Of a stretch of DNA of 61,805 bases, positions 41,389-49,695 are shown piece after piece. Source of the stretch: Solirubrobacterales bacterium (GTDB taxonomy: Bacteria; Actinomycetota; Thermoleophilia; Solirubrobacterales; Solirubrobacteraceae); the NCBI GenBank assembly GCA_027451345.1, contig DAIDJO010000102.1, positions 1 through 61,805 of the forward strand, in the 5' to 3' direction. Within the stretch, counting starts at the first letter, position 1. Each line of letters starts with the position of its first letter. The translations under genes were made by a program, and so were the position numbers. Under the pieces are notes generated by a model. The model had not been told where the DNA came from. It made no database searches and worked only from the letters and a program-made list of their open reading frames with translations.

Positions 41389-41936
41389 GGCGCGACGAGC
41401 CTGCGGACCCGGTGGCCACCGCCCTGCGGGATGTCGCACGCGACGATGCTGCCGAGCTGGCCGCCGTTCACGTCGCCGCCTGGCAGGCGGCCTACCGCGG
41501 GTTGATGCCCGACCGCTTCCTGAACGGGATCACCGTCGAGCGCTGGGAGGAACGGTGGGCGGCTCGCCTCGCGGGCGAGTCTCTGCCACCCGTGCGCGTC
41601 GCCGTCCGAGCTGGTGCGATCGTCGGCTTCTGTACGGTGTCCACGCCGAGCCGCGACGTGGACGTCGGGGACGGCGTGGCTGAGCTCGTCGCCCTCAACG
41701 TCGCTCCCGGTGCGTGGCGCTCCGGCGTCGGAACCGCCCTGATGACCGACGCGCTCGCGCGGTTCCGCCGGGACGGTTGGAGGGTCGCCACGCTCTGGGT
41801 CGTCGAGGGCAATGCGCGAGCCCAGGCCTTCTACCGGCGCCACGGATTCGTGGGGGATGGTGCCGCCATGACCCACGCGCCGAGCGGCGCCACCGAGCTG
41901 CGCATGCGCCGCTCTCTGGCGGCCGTCGGCGAATGA
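41382..41936 (+). CDS. GNAT-family N-acetyltransferase
   Basis: The 184-residue protein starts at ATG 41382, inside the end of the reverse transcriptase gene. GNAT motifs: AAVHVAAWQAAYRGLMP, VAELVALNVAPGAWRSGVG (strand 4 and the acetyl-CoA loop, R/Q-x-x-G-x-G form), ALWVVEGN-like TLWVVEGNARAQAFYRRHGF. Substrate unknown. Translational coupling suggests co-expression with the RT, but the family is so common that a functional link is uncertain. Confidence 0.88.
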   Translation: MVRRDEPADPVATALRDVARDDAAELAAVHVAAWQAAYRGLMPDRFLNGITVERWEERWAARLAGESLPPVRVAVRAGAIVGFCTVSTPSRDVDVGDGVAELVALNVAPGAWRSGVGTALMTDALARFRRDGWRVATLWVVEGNARAQAFYRRHGFVGDGAAMTHAPSGATELRMRRSLAAVGE

Positions 41937-41997
41937 CTCCGCGTCGCGGCCATCTCCGGATAGCCTCCGACATGCGGCTACAGCGCTACTGCTCGGG

Positions 41998-42435
41998 GTG
42001 GTCCTCGCGGCGACGGCCCTCGTCGGGCACCGAGCGGCGTCGGTTGGCCCGACCCGCCTGGCCCGCGTGAGCCTCGCGCGCGGGTGTCAGCTGAGCCTGC
42101 GCCTCCCGCATGACCTCCGAGCCGCCGTCGATCGGAACGACGCGCACCTGCTCACGTTCACGAGCCCGTGGATCACCCAGCGGGTGCGGGCGGCATGTGT
42201 GCTCGGTCGCAGCGCGGGATTCATGCGGGTTGCGGTCAACGATCCGGGCCACACGATCGTGCGGCGGCTCCGGGACGGCGCCATCATCTCGACGCTCACG
42301 GTCGACGGCGGCTCCGTCAATTACCTCGTGGACATCCGCGGTGGCTCGCTTTTCATCGCCCCCCAGCAGGGGGATGTGCCCGACCCCGAGCTCGCCTACG
42401 TCATCCAGCATGCCCACGGCGGGTTCCCGGCTTGA
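41998..42435 (+). CDS. small, probably exported protein of unknown function
   Basis: The annotated GTG start at 41998 gives 145 residues beginning inside a hydrophobic segment (MVLAATALVGHRAAS). The same frame upstream encodes ATALLLGV without a start codon, while ATG 41972 in another frame begins MRLQ. A missing base there would give a full signal peptide, so the 5' end may be damaged. The remainder (ACVLGRSAGFMRVAVNDPGH, GAIISTLTVDGGSVNYLVDI) looks like a beta-rich extracellular domain. No family recognised. Confidence 0.55.
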   Translation: MVLAATALVGHRAASVGPTRLARVSLARGCQLSLRLPHDLRAAVDRNDAHLLTFTSPWITQRVRAACVLGRSAGFMRVAVNDPGHTIVRRLRDGAIISTLTVDGGSVNYLVDIRGGSLFIAPQQGDVPDPELAYVIQHAHGGFPA

Positions 42436-42483
42436 ACCGGCCATCGCCGTCCCGGCCTCGCACATCGGGCCGGCGGTGTGCCG

Positions 42484-43173
42484 TCACGGCTCGCACAGCA
42501 GTCCGTGCAGCAGGATGTCGGACAGCTGCGCGGCGAAGCGCTCGCGGACCTCGGGATCGGCCAGGTCGATCCCGAACAGCCGGCGGAGCGCTTCCGGCGC
42601 GTTGACGAGACTGTTGACACCAACGCCGACCAGGGCGAGGACAGCGCTCGGATCGACCGCGCGCAGCGTGCCGGTGTCAACCGCCATGTCGAGGACGCGA
42701 CGGCCGGCCTGGACGCGGGGCGCAAGGCGCTCTGCCAGGTACCGCATGCGGTCCTCGGCCCCCGCCTCGGGGTCGTGCCACATCGCGGCGGTGATGCCCG
42801 GGCTGAGCGCCGCCTGGTCGATCTGCCAGCGCAGGAACTCGGCGAGCCCGGCGCCGGGAATCTCCGTCGGACGTTCCCGCACCGGTGGCTGCGGTCGCTC
42901 GAGCACCGTGTCGACACAGGCGCGCCAGAGGTCGTCGCGCGTCGGGAAGTGGTGCTGGATCGTGGGGAGGGTGACCCCGAGGCGGCGGGCGACCTCGCGC
43001 AGGGCGAGACCGGGGAGGCCGTGGTTGCGCAGCGATTGCAGGCCCGCCTCGACAATGGCCTCACGTGTGACAGCCGGTCCCTGATCGCGGCGAGGGCGGC
43101 CGCGTCGGCGGGTGCCCGGCGTCGCGGGTCCCGGCCGGTCGCCGGGGGAAGCTGGGGGAGCCGGTCGAGCCAT
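42484..43173 (-). CDS. TetR-family repressor, divergent from MMPL transporter
   Basis: The 229-residue protein has a TetR helix-turn-helix (AIVEAGLQSLRNHGLPGLAL, REVARRLGVTLPTIQHHFPT) after an Arg/Pro-rich N terminus, and a helical ligand domain. It is divergent from the MMPL gene; the gap between start codons is about 64 bases and includes an AT-rich patch (GGATTTTATTTGTC), which probably holds both promoters and the operator. It is expected to repress the transporter. Confidence 0.9.
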   Translation of the reverse strand: MARPAPPASPGDRPGPATPGTRRRGRPRRDQGPAVTREAIVEAGLQSLRNHGLPGLALREVARRLGVTLPTIQHHFPTRDDLWRACVDTVLERPQPPVRERPTEIPGAGLAEFLRWQIDQAALSPGITAAMWHDPEAGAEDRMRYLAERLAPRVQAGRRVLDMAVDTGTLRAVDPSAVLALVGVGVNSLVNAPEALRRLFGIDLADPEVRERFAAQLSDILLHGLLCEP

Positions 43174-43237
43174 CGTCCGGCGAGAGCATAGCGGATTTTA
43201 TTTGTCAGCCGACCATTTCTTCGCTATGGTCCGGGCC

Positions 43238-45502
43238 ATGCACAGCTCCCCCGCCCCTTCGACGCTCGACGACACCCGCACGCCCTCCGGAGCGCCGACC
43301 GGCGGATCCCCCGTGGGCTCGGCACCGCGCGGCCTGGGACGCATCGGCGCCTGGTCGGCCCGGCGTTGGCCGATCGTGCTGATCGGCTGGGTGCTCGCCC
43401 TCCTGCTCTGCGTGGCTCTGCGGGGGGCCGTGGGCGGGATCTTCAGCGACAACGTCAACCTTCCGGGCACCCAGGCGCACGCCGGCCAGACGCTGCTCGC
43501 CGCCCACGAGCCGACGGCAGGCGGGTACACGGGGCTGATCGTCATGCACGTCGGCTCCGGCACGCTGAGCGGACGGAGGTCAAGCGTCGAGGCGTCGCTG
43601 GCTGACGTCCGCCGGCTCCCGCACGTCCTCTCGGTGAGCGATCCGCTGGCGGCCGGGTCACGTGCGCTCTCACGGGACGGTCGCACCGCGTATGCGAGCG
43701 TCGCCTTCGACGAGCGGCCGAAGCTCCTCGGTCACCCGTACCAGGCCACCCTCCGCGCCGCGATGCGCGCGACGACCGCCGATGGGGTGCAGGTTGAATA
43801 CGGAGGCAGCCTCGATGAGCTCTTCCGCCCGGCGGCCAACGACGCCGCCTCCGAGATCATCGGCTTCGCCGTTGCGCTCATCGTCCTCACGGTTGGCTTC
43901 GGCAGCCTGGTCGGCGCCGTGCTGCCGCTGTTCAGCGCCCTGCTCGCGGTCGGCATCGGCGTGTCGCTGCTCGGGCTCGCCGCCGCGGTGATGACCTTCG
44001 GAACGGCGGCGCCAACCCTCTCTCTGATGATCGGTCTCGGGGTCGGAATCGACTACTCGCTCTTCCTCACCACGCGGTTCCGGCAGCACATCGCCGACGG
44101 CGCCGCGCCCATCGACGCGGCCGGCCGGTCGGTCGCCGCAAGCGGCCGCGCCGTGCTCGTCGCGGCAAGCACCGTCTCGCTCGCGCTGCTCGGCCTCTAC
44201 ATCTCCGGGGTGACGTTCATCGGCCAGATGGGCCTGGCCGCCGTGTTCTCGGTGCTCACGGCGGCGTTCGCCGCGGTCACGCTCGTCCCGGCCCTGTTCG
44301 GCGCGTTCGGCCGCCGCATCGACCGCTTCACGGTCGGGCGGGCGGTGGCCGAGAGTGGCTCGGACAACGACGGTTGGCACCGCTACGCCCGACTCGTCGA
44401 ACGCCGGGCCTGGGCGTTCCTGCTCGGGGGCCTCGCCTGCCTCGCCGTGCTCACGGTTCCCCTGTTCTCGATCAATCTCGGTCACGTCGACGACGGCGCC
44501 GACCCGACCTCCTACACCGATCGCGTGGCCTACGACCTGATCGCCTCCGGGTTCGGGGTGGGCGCGAACGGGCCGTTCACGATCGTCGTCGACCTCCATG
44601 GGGCCACTCGTTCGAGTTCCACCATCGCCGGGACGGTGGCATCGGCGCTGAGGGGCACGCCGGACGTCGCGGCGGCGACGCCGCTGCGGCCATCCCCCGA
44701 TCATCGCCTGCTCGTCGGGACGCTTTTGGCGGAGAGCTCGCCGCAGGCGAGCGCCACGCGGACGCTCTTCCATCGGCTCGTGAACGTCACCCTCCCGAGG
44801 GCGCTGCGCGGCAGCGGAGCGCACGGCTACGTCACGGGGGCGAGCGCCCAGCAGCAGCAGTTCCGCGACACCGTCACCGGCAGCCTGCCGTACGTCATCG
44901 CCACGGTGGTGGCGCTCGCCTTCCTTCTCCTGCTCGTGACATTCCGCAGCATCTGGATCCCGGTGAAGGCCGCCGTGCTCAATCTGCTCTCGATCGGCGC
45001 CTCCTACGGGGTCCTCGTCGCCGTCTTCCAGTGGGGCTGGGGCGCGAGCCTGATCGGCGTGACCGAGCGGGTGCCGATCGAGTCCTACGTGCCGGTGATC
45101 ATGTTCGCGATCGTCTTCGGCCTCTCGATGGATTACGAGGTGTTCCTGCTCTCCCGCGTCAAGGAGATCTGGGATCGCACGCACGACAACACGGCGGCCG
45201 TCGGCGGTGGGCTTGCGGTGACCGGACGGGTCATCTCGTGCGCGGCGATCATCATGGCGAGCGTGTTCCTCGCCTTCACGCTCTCGAGCAACGTCACCGT
45301 CAAGATGCTCGCGGTCGGGCTCGCCGTGAGCGTCGTCGTCGACGCCACGATCGTCCGGCTCATTCTCGTGCCCGCCACGATGAAGCTGCTCGGCGCCGCG
45401 AACTGGTGGCTGCCGGGGTGGTTGGACCGTCGGCTGCCACACCTCGATCCTGAGGGCCCCTCGCCCGATCGGCCCCGGCCGGCGGTGGAGTCGCCGGCCT
45501 GA
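43238..45502 (+). CDS. MMPL-family RND transporter
   Basis: I chose ATG 43238 (754 residues); ATG 43226 adds 4 residues. Two repeats of six membrane helices are seen, with the family motifs LGVGIDYSLFLTTRFRQ (first half) and FGLSMDYEVFLLSRVKE (second half), whose Asp residues form the proton relay. Large external loops follow helices 1 and 7. MMPL proteins export lipids, siderophores or drugs with proton motive force. The divergent TetR gene suggests induction by a substrate. Confidence 0.93.
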   Translation: MHSSPAPSTLDDTRTPSGAPTGGSPVGSAPRGLGRIGAWSARRWPIVLIGWVLALLLCVALRGAVGGIFSDNVNLPGTQAHAGQTLLAAHEPTAGGYTGLIVMHVGSGTLSGRRSSVEASLADVRRLPHVLSVSDPLAAGSRALSRDGRTAYASVAFDERPKLLGHPYQATLRAAMRATTADGVQVEYGGSLDELFRPAANDAASEIIGFAVALIVLTVGFGSLVGAVLPLFSALLAVGIGVSLLGLAAAVMTFGTAAPTLSLMIGLGVGIDYSLFLTTRFRQHIADGAAPIDAAGRSVAASGRAVLVAASTVSLALLGLYISGVTFIGQMGLAAVFSVLTAAFAAVTLVPALFGAFGRRIDRFTVGRAVAESGSDNDGWHRYARLVERRAWAFLLGGLACLAVLTVPLFSINLGHVDDGADPTSYTDRVAYDLIASGFGVGANGPFTIVVDLHGATRSSSTIAGTVASALRGTPDVAAATPLRPSPDHRLLVGTLLAESSPQASATRTLFHRLVNVTLPRALRGSGAHGYVTGASAQQQQFRDTVTGSLPYVIATVVALAFLLLLVTFRSIWIPVKAAVLNLLSIGASYGVLVAVFQWGWGASLIGVTERVPIESYVPVIMFAIVFGLSMDYEVFLLSRVKEIWDRTHDNTAAVGGGLAVTGRVISCAAIIMASVFLAFTLSSNVTVKMLAVGLAVSVVVDATIVRLILVPATMKLLGAANWWLPGWLDRRLPHLDPEGPSPDRPRPAVESPA

Positions 45503-45520
45503 GCCACGGCCCGAGCGCCT

Positions 45521-45541
45521 CACGGGCCACGGGCCACGGGC
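45521..45541. repeat. three tandem copies of CACGGGC
   Basis: Twenty-one bases made of CACGGGC repeated three times, in the gap between the MMPL and ArsR genes. A short simple repeat with no evident role; replication slippage could change its copy number. Confidence 0.8.
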
Positions 45542-45581
45542 GAGGCGAGCCATTCATGCGTGCGCATACGATACTGCGAGC

Positions 45582-45944
45582 ATGAGCCACGGCGAAACCG
45601 ATGAAATCGGCGTCCTGAGCGCGGACACCGCGCGGGTCGTCGCCGAGACGATGGCCGCGCTCTCGGCGCCCAGCCGCGTTCGCATCCTCAGTCGGCTCGC
45701 GCTGGGGTCGTGCTCGGTGGGACGGCTCGCCGACGACCTGGAGATCGCCCAGCCGGCGGTGTCGCAGCACCTCCGGGTGCTCCGGCATCTCGGGCTCGTC
45801 GTCGGCGCGCGGGACGGCCGTCACACGATCTACGCGCTCCACGACGACCACGTCCGATCGCTCCTGGGCGAGGCCGTCTCGCACTCCGAGCATCTGCGGC
45901 TCGGTCTGGCGGCGCATCCGCTGCTGGAGGGAGCCCGCGGTTGA
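45582..45944 (+). CDS. ArsR/SmtB-family metal-sensing repressor
   Basis: The 120-residue winged-helix protein starts at ATG 45582. The DNA-binding helices are SVGRLADDLEIAQPAVSQHLRVL (given here as family type) and the wing follows GARDGRHTIYAL. The C-terminal helix DDHVRSLLGEAVSHSEH places Asp, His, His and Glu/His like the alpha-5 zinc site of SmtB. A Cys lies in LGSCSVGRL near the alpha-3N position. It should sense Zn, Ni or Co and control itself and the transporter gene that it overlaps by 4 bases. Confidence 0.9.
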   Translation: MSHGETDEIGVLSADTARVVAETMAALSAPSRVRILSRLALGSCSVGRLADDLEIAQPAVSQHLRVLRHLGLVVGARDGRHTIYALHDDHVRSLLGEAVSHSEHLRLGLAAHPLLEGARG

Positions 45945-46663
45945 CAGGGCACACGGTCGCCCTCCTCGCCGCAGCGGCGGGCGTCGGCTTCGGTCACGCC
46001 ATCCTGCCCGATCATTGGGTTCCGCTCGCCGTGCTCGGTCGTACGCGCGGGTATCCCCTGTCGCGCATCGCCCGTCTGTCCGGCCTGGCCGGTGTTGCGC
46101 ACGTGCTCGTATCGGTCATCCTCGGGGCGCTGATCATCGGTGTCGGCCTCCAGTTCCGCTCGACGGTCGAGCACGCCCAGAGCCTGATCATCGGCGGGCT
46201 CCTGATCGCCACCGGGCTCGGGTTCATCGTGCTCGAGCTCACGGGGCGCGGCCACCACCACGGTCCGGACGGCCACCATCACCACCACCACGGCCACGAT
46301 CACCACCACGATCACGACCACCCCCACGATCACGACCACGATCACCACGACCACGACCACGCCACCCACCACCGCCCGCTCGGAGGCGCGGTCGCGGTCA
46401 TGGTGCCGTTCGGCGCCGCCGCCTCACCGGACCTGACGATCCTCCCGGTGTTCCTGGCTGCCGCGGCCGTTGGCGTCGGGGCGGCCGTCGGCTCGCTCAT
46501 CATCTTCGCCGCGGTCACGATCGGCACGATCGTCGGGCTGACGCTGGCGGCCGCGCGCGGTGGCTATCAGGTGCGGGGCGAGTGGCTCGAGCGCTGGGGC
46601 AACGCTCTCACGGCGGGCGTCCTCATCGTCATCGGGCTGCTCGTCCTGCTCTCGATCGTCTGA
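45941..46663 (+). CDS. histidine-rich Ni/Co-type metal transporter
   Basis: The start is TTG 45941, overlapping the ArsR stop; 240 residues with about six membrane helices. HAILPDH in the first helix is an HX4DH motif, the signature of NiCoT/RcnA-type nickel-cobalt carriers. Between helices 3 and 4 lies a loop of about 45 residues made mostly of His and Asp. Together with the ArsR sensor this forms a metal-resistance or uptake unit; export with a His-rich cytosolic buffer is my guess. The longer frame upstream lies inside arsR and is not used. Confidence 0.82.
   Translation: MTGHTVALLAAAAGVGFGHAILPDHWVPLAVLGRTRGYPLSRIARLSGLAGVAHVLVSVILGALIIGVGLQFRSTVEHAQSLIIGGLLIATGLGFIVLELTGRGHHHGPDGHHHHHHGHDHHHDHDHPHDHDHDHHDHDHATHHRPLGGAVAVMVPFGAAASPDLTILPVFLAAAAVGVGAAVGSLIIFAAVTIGTIVGLTLAAARGGYQVRGEWLERWGNALTAGVLIVIGLLVLLSIV
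46255..46375 (+). repeat. low-complexity CAC/GAC tract encoding the His/Asp loop
   Basis: A run of CAC, CAT and GAC codons codes for the histidine-rich loop of the metal transporter. It is internally repetitive and prone to slippage and misassembly. Confidence 0.8.
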
Positions 46664-46696
46664 GCCTGCGGCTGCCACGCCGCGCGCCGCGGAACC

Positions 46697-47716
46697 TCAG
46701 CGCCGCCGCTGGTCCGGCTGAAGCGAACTCTGCGTCCAGCCGTTGTCGGCCCGGTTGATCGTCATCCCCGGCGGGTTGATCTCGTCGATGCGGTCGAGGA
46801 CGTCATCGGAGAGCACCACCTCGGCCGCGCTGAGCTGCGACTCGAGGTGCGCCATCGTGCGCGGGCCGATGATCGCCGCCGTCACCGCCGGATGGCGCAG
46901 CACGAAGGCGATCGCCATCTCGATCAACGTGAGTCCGGCCTCCTCGGCGAGCTGCGCGAGTTGCTCCACGGCCTCGAGCTTGCGCTGGTTGGCCGGAATC
47001 GAGAGGTCGAACCGGTCGGGCAGACGGTTCATCCGGGTCGAGGACTGCTGTCCGGTCGAGATCCGCCAGCGCCCGGACAGCCAGCCGCCCGCCAGGGGGC
47101 TGTAGGGGATGACGCCCATCCCGTAGCGGCGGCAGGTCGGCAGCACGTCGTGCTCGATCCCGCGCGTGAGCATCGAATACGGTGGCTGCTCGCAGCGGAA
47201 CCGCTCGCGGCCCCGCCGCTCGGCGGTCCACTGCGCCTCGACGATCTGCGAGGCGGCGAAGGTGGAGTGGCCGAGGTAGCGGACCTTGCCCTGATGGACG
47301 AGGTCGCTCAGCGCGCCGAGCGTCTCGTCGATGTCGGTCTCCTCCGACGGGCGGTGGATCTGGTAGAGGTCGATCCAGTCGGTCTGCAGGCGCCGCAGCG
47401 AATTCTCCACCTCGGTCATGATCCAGCGGCGCGAGCTCCCGCGGTGGTTCGGGTCATCGCCCATGGGAAAGTGGACCTTCGTGGCCAGGACGACGTCGTC
47501 ACGCCGTCCCTTCAGCGCCTTGGCCACGATCTCCTCCGATTCGCCCGCCCCATACACATCGGCGGTGTCGATGAAGTTGATCCCGGCGTCGAGCGCGCGA
47601 TGGATGATCCGCACGCCCTCCTCGTGGTCCGGGTTCCCCCAGGCGCCGAACATCATCGCGCCCAGGCAGAGCTTCGAGACCGAGACGCCGGTCCGGCCCA
47701 ACATGCGGTGCTCCAT
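46697..47716 (-). CDS. aldo/keto reductase
   Basis: The 339-residue TIM-barrel oxidoreductase begins MEHRMLGRTGVSVSKLCLG. Catalytic residues: Asp and Tyr in INFIDTADVYGAGESE, Lys in VVLATKVHF and His in YQIHRPS. The NADPH-binding end is present (AIIGPRTMAHLESQL). It belongs to the large family near YghZ/MocA-type reductases. Substrate unknown. It is 55 bases from the cupin gene on the same strand and may be co-transcribed with it. Confidence 0.93.
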   Translation of the reverse strand: MEHRMLGRTGVSVSKLCLGAMMFGAWGNPDHEEGVRIIHRALDAGINFIDTADVYGAGESEEIVAKALKGRRDDVVLATKVHFPMGDDPNHRGSSRRWIMTEVENSLRRLQTDWIDLYQIHRPSEETDIDETLGALSDLVHQGKVRYLGHSTFAASQIVEAQWTAERRGRERFRCEQPPYSMLTRGIEHDVLPTCRRYGMGVIPYSPLAGGWLSGRWRISTGQQSSTRMNRLPDRFDLSIPANQRKLEAVEQLAQLAEEAGLTLIEMAIAFVLRHPAVTAAIIGPRTMAHLESQLSAAEVVLSDDVLDRIDEINPPGMTINRADNGWTQSSLQPDQRRR

Positions 47717-47771
47717 CGATTCTCCCGTCGGTTGCTCGGGGCACCGGCCCGCTTGGCCGGTGCCCGGGTGG

Positions 47772-48182
47772 TCAGTCGCTCGCGCGTGCGGCGTGGTACT
47801 CGTCGTCGCTCACCGGCCTGCCCCACGTGACGGCGCTGCCCGACGCATCGGTCTGGTGCATCGCGACATGTGCCATGAACCGCTCGGGGGCGGCGCCATG
47901 CCAGTGACTCTCGCCCGGCTCGAAGAAGACCCGGTCGCCCGGCCGGATGACCTCGACCGCGCCGCCCTCGCGCTGGCAGAGCCCAACCCCCTCGGTGACG
48001 AAGATGGTCTGGCCGCGCGGATGGGTGTGCCAGGCGGTCCGGGCGCCGGGTGTGAAGTGCACCAGGGCGGCGGCGAAGCCCGATTCGCCCGCGGGGTCGG
48101 CGATGGGGTCGATGTGGACCTCGCCGGTGAACCAATCGGACGGTCCTCGGCTGGTCGCGATGGTTGGGCGCGTGATCTGCAT
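47772..48182 (-). CDS. cupin-domain protein
   Basis: I chose ATG 48182 (136 residues). Cupin motif 1 is HTHPRGQTIFVTEGVG and motif 2 includes IRPGDRVFFEPGESHWHGA, supplying His residues for a metal. The overall layout (TGEVHIDPIADP at the start, HVAMHQTD at the end) resembles the small carboxymuconolactone-decarboxylase-linked and hydroxynitrile-lyase-like cupins that often sit beside aldo/keto reductases. The enzyme activity is not certain. Confidence 0.88.
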   Translation of the reverse strand: MQITRPTIATSRGPSDWFTGEVHIDPIADPAGESGFAAALVHFTPGARTAWHTHPRGQTIFVTEGVGLCQREGGAVEVIRPGDRVFFEPGESHWHGAAPERFMAHVAMHQTDASGSAVTWGRPVSDDEYHAARASD

Positions 48183-48281
48183 GGGCGGCGTTCTCGCTCC
48201 TCGTGGCGGCGCGGGTGGGTGATCCCACGATACCCGAGGCCGGTTCGCGGAAAAGGTCTGAACCAATGTGCCGGATACCCC

Positions 48282-48310
48282 TTGACACGCGCGTCGGGGT
48301 ATGGGAAGGT
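48282..48310 (+). promoter_or_regulatory. candidate promoter of the amino-sugar operon
   Basis: TTGACA (48282-48287) is a perfect -35. Seventeen bases downstream GAAGGT (48305-48310) is a weak -10. Transcription would begin near 48317, just at the operator. The -10 match is poor, so the exact position is uncertain. Confidence 0.5.
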
Positions 48311-48319
48311 CACTCCATA

Positions 48320-48351
48320 AATGGTGTAGACCACTAATGGTCTACACCACT
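48320..48351 (+). promoter_or_regulatory. two adjacent DasR-type (dre-like) operators
   Basis: TGGTGTAGACCA (48322-48333) and TGGTCTACACCA (48338-48349) are each one base from TGGTCTAGACCA, the core of the dre site bound by the GntR regulator DasR/NagR. They are also exact reverse complements of each other with CTAA between. The block lies at the expected transcription start of an operon that ends with nagA. A GlcN-6-P- or GlcNAc-6-P-responsive GntR repressor is therefore likely; its gene is not in this window. Confidence 0.8.
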
Positions 48352-48444
48352 ACACCGCGCGTGGTGTCCTCTCGGGCCCCGTGGCCGATCGGGCCCGGTG
48401 GCCGATTGTCTCACACGCGTGCGATCCAGATCAGGGAGGTTTTC

Positions 48445-49695
48445 ATGAGGTATCGAGCTCTGGTGGCGCTCACCGCCGCTCTCACGCTCGCGTTCGGGGT
48501 CGCGTCCGCCAGTACCGCGCTGGGCGCGTCGACCAACACCCTCACGGTGTGGCTGCAGGTCGATGCACAGAACGGGTGGCCGAACGTGGTGGCCGCGGCG
48601 AACAGCGCGTTCACCGCCAACCATCCCGGTTGGACCGTCAACGTCCAGTATCAGCAGTGGAGCGATCACCTGCAGAAGTTCGACGCGACGATCGCGGGCA
48701 ACGACACGCCGGACGTGATCGAGATGGGCAACACCGAGATGACGAAGTACATGGCTGCCGGCGAGTTCGCGAACCTCACCGGCATGAAGTCGCAGTTCCC
48801 CAACTCGAGCCACTGGCTCGGCGGACTGCAGGCCTCCGCCACGTACATGCACAAGCTCTACGGCGTCCCGTACTACGCCGGCTCGCGCGTGATCACCTAT
48901 CGCAGTGACCTCTTCAAGAGGGCGGGGATCCGCCGGATCCCGCGCAGCCTCGCTCAGTTCCAGACGGACCTCGTCAAGGTCGGCAACATGGAGAAGCGGG
49001 TGAAGGGCTTCTCGCCACTGTATGTCGGCGGTGAGGACTGGTACACCGCGCTCGGGTTCGTCTTCGATTACGGCGGATCGATCGCGGCGTATCGCCACGG
49101 CAGGTGGGTCGGCATGCTCGACTCCCCACGGTCACTCGCCGGACTGAACGCGTTCAAGCAGTTCTTCCAGGCGACGCAATCGAAGTCGACCGCGAAGCTG
49201 GACGGCACCAACCCGTTCCCGTACACGGTTTTCTCGCAGGGCAAGACGGCTGCCAACTACGGGCCGGCGTGGTACACCTGCTGCACCGGCAAGCAGTACG
49301 CGAAGGTCACCAAGCAGTTCGTGATGCCGAGCCATGTCGCGGGCAAGCCGCTGCCCGGCTTCCTCGGCGGCTCTGACCTCGCCATCCCGGCGCAGAGCCC
49401 GAACCAGGCTGCGGCTGCGGCGTGGATCGCGGACTTCACGAGCACCGCGAGCGAGCAGGCGCTCGCCGCCAAGGGGAATATCCCCAACGCGACGAACCTG
49501 CTCGGCCACAGCGTCAACGACCGGGCCGCCGCGCGGAGCTGGTTCGTCCCGCAGGCGACGAACTGGGTCAACGTGGAGAACGGCAACATCCTCAAGACGA
49601 TGCTCGGCTCGATGCTCTCCGGACAGCTGTCGGTCAAGCAGGCCGCGACCGTGGCCAGCCAGAACATCGCCCAGACCCTCAACCAGCCGGCTTGA
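48445..49695 (+). CDS. extracellular sugar-binding protein of an ABC transporter
   Basis: I chose ATG 48445 (416 residues) behind AGGGAGG. A signal peptide (ALVALTAALTLAFGVASA) ends at Ala-Leu-Gly-Ala with no lipobox Cys, unusual for a Gram-positive-type binding protein, which is normally a lipoprotein. The mature part is a family 1 solute-binding protein: NTLTVWLQVDAQNGW, TPDVIEMGNTEMTKYMAAGE, GVPYYAGSRVITYRSDLF, LPGFLGGSDLAI. It heads the operon with two permeases and nagA, so GlcNAc, chitobiose or a related amino sugar is the likely ligand. Confidence 0.92.
   Translation: MRYRALVALTAALTLAFGVASASTALGASTNTLTVWLQVDAQNGWPNVVAAANSAFTANHPGWTVNVQYQQWSDHLQKFDATIAGNDTPDVIEMGNTEMTKYMAAGEFANLTGMKSQFPNSSHWLGGLQASATYMHKLYGVPYYAGSRVITYRSDLFKRAGIRRIPRSLAQFQTDLVKVGNMEKRVKGFSPLYVGGEDWYTALGFVFDYGGSIAAYRHGRWVGMLDSPRSLAGLNAFKQFFQATQSKSTAKLDGTNPFPYTVFSQGKTAANYGPAWYTCCTGKQYAKVTKQFVMPSHVAGKPLPGFLGGSDLAIPAQSPNQAAAAAWIADFTSTASEQALAAKGNIPNATNLLGHSVNDRAAARSWFVPQATNWVNVENGNILKTMLGSMLSGQLSVKQAATVASQNIAQTLNQPA

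Noticed and set aside
43670-45553. 627-codon minus-strand frame opposite the MMPL gene
   Set aside because: Composition is Arg/Glu/Gly/His as expected for the antisense of a GC-rich membrane-protein gene; no motif.
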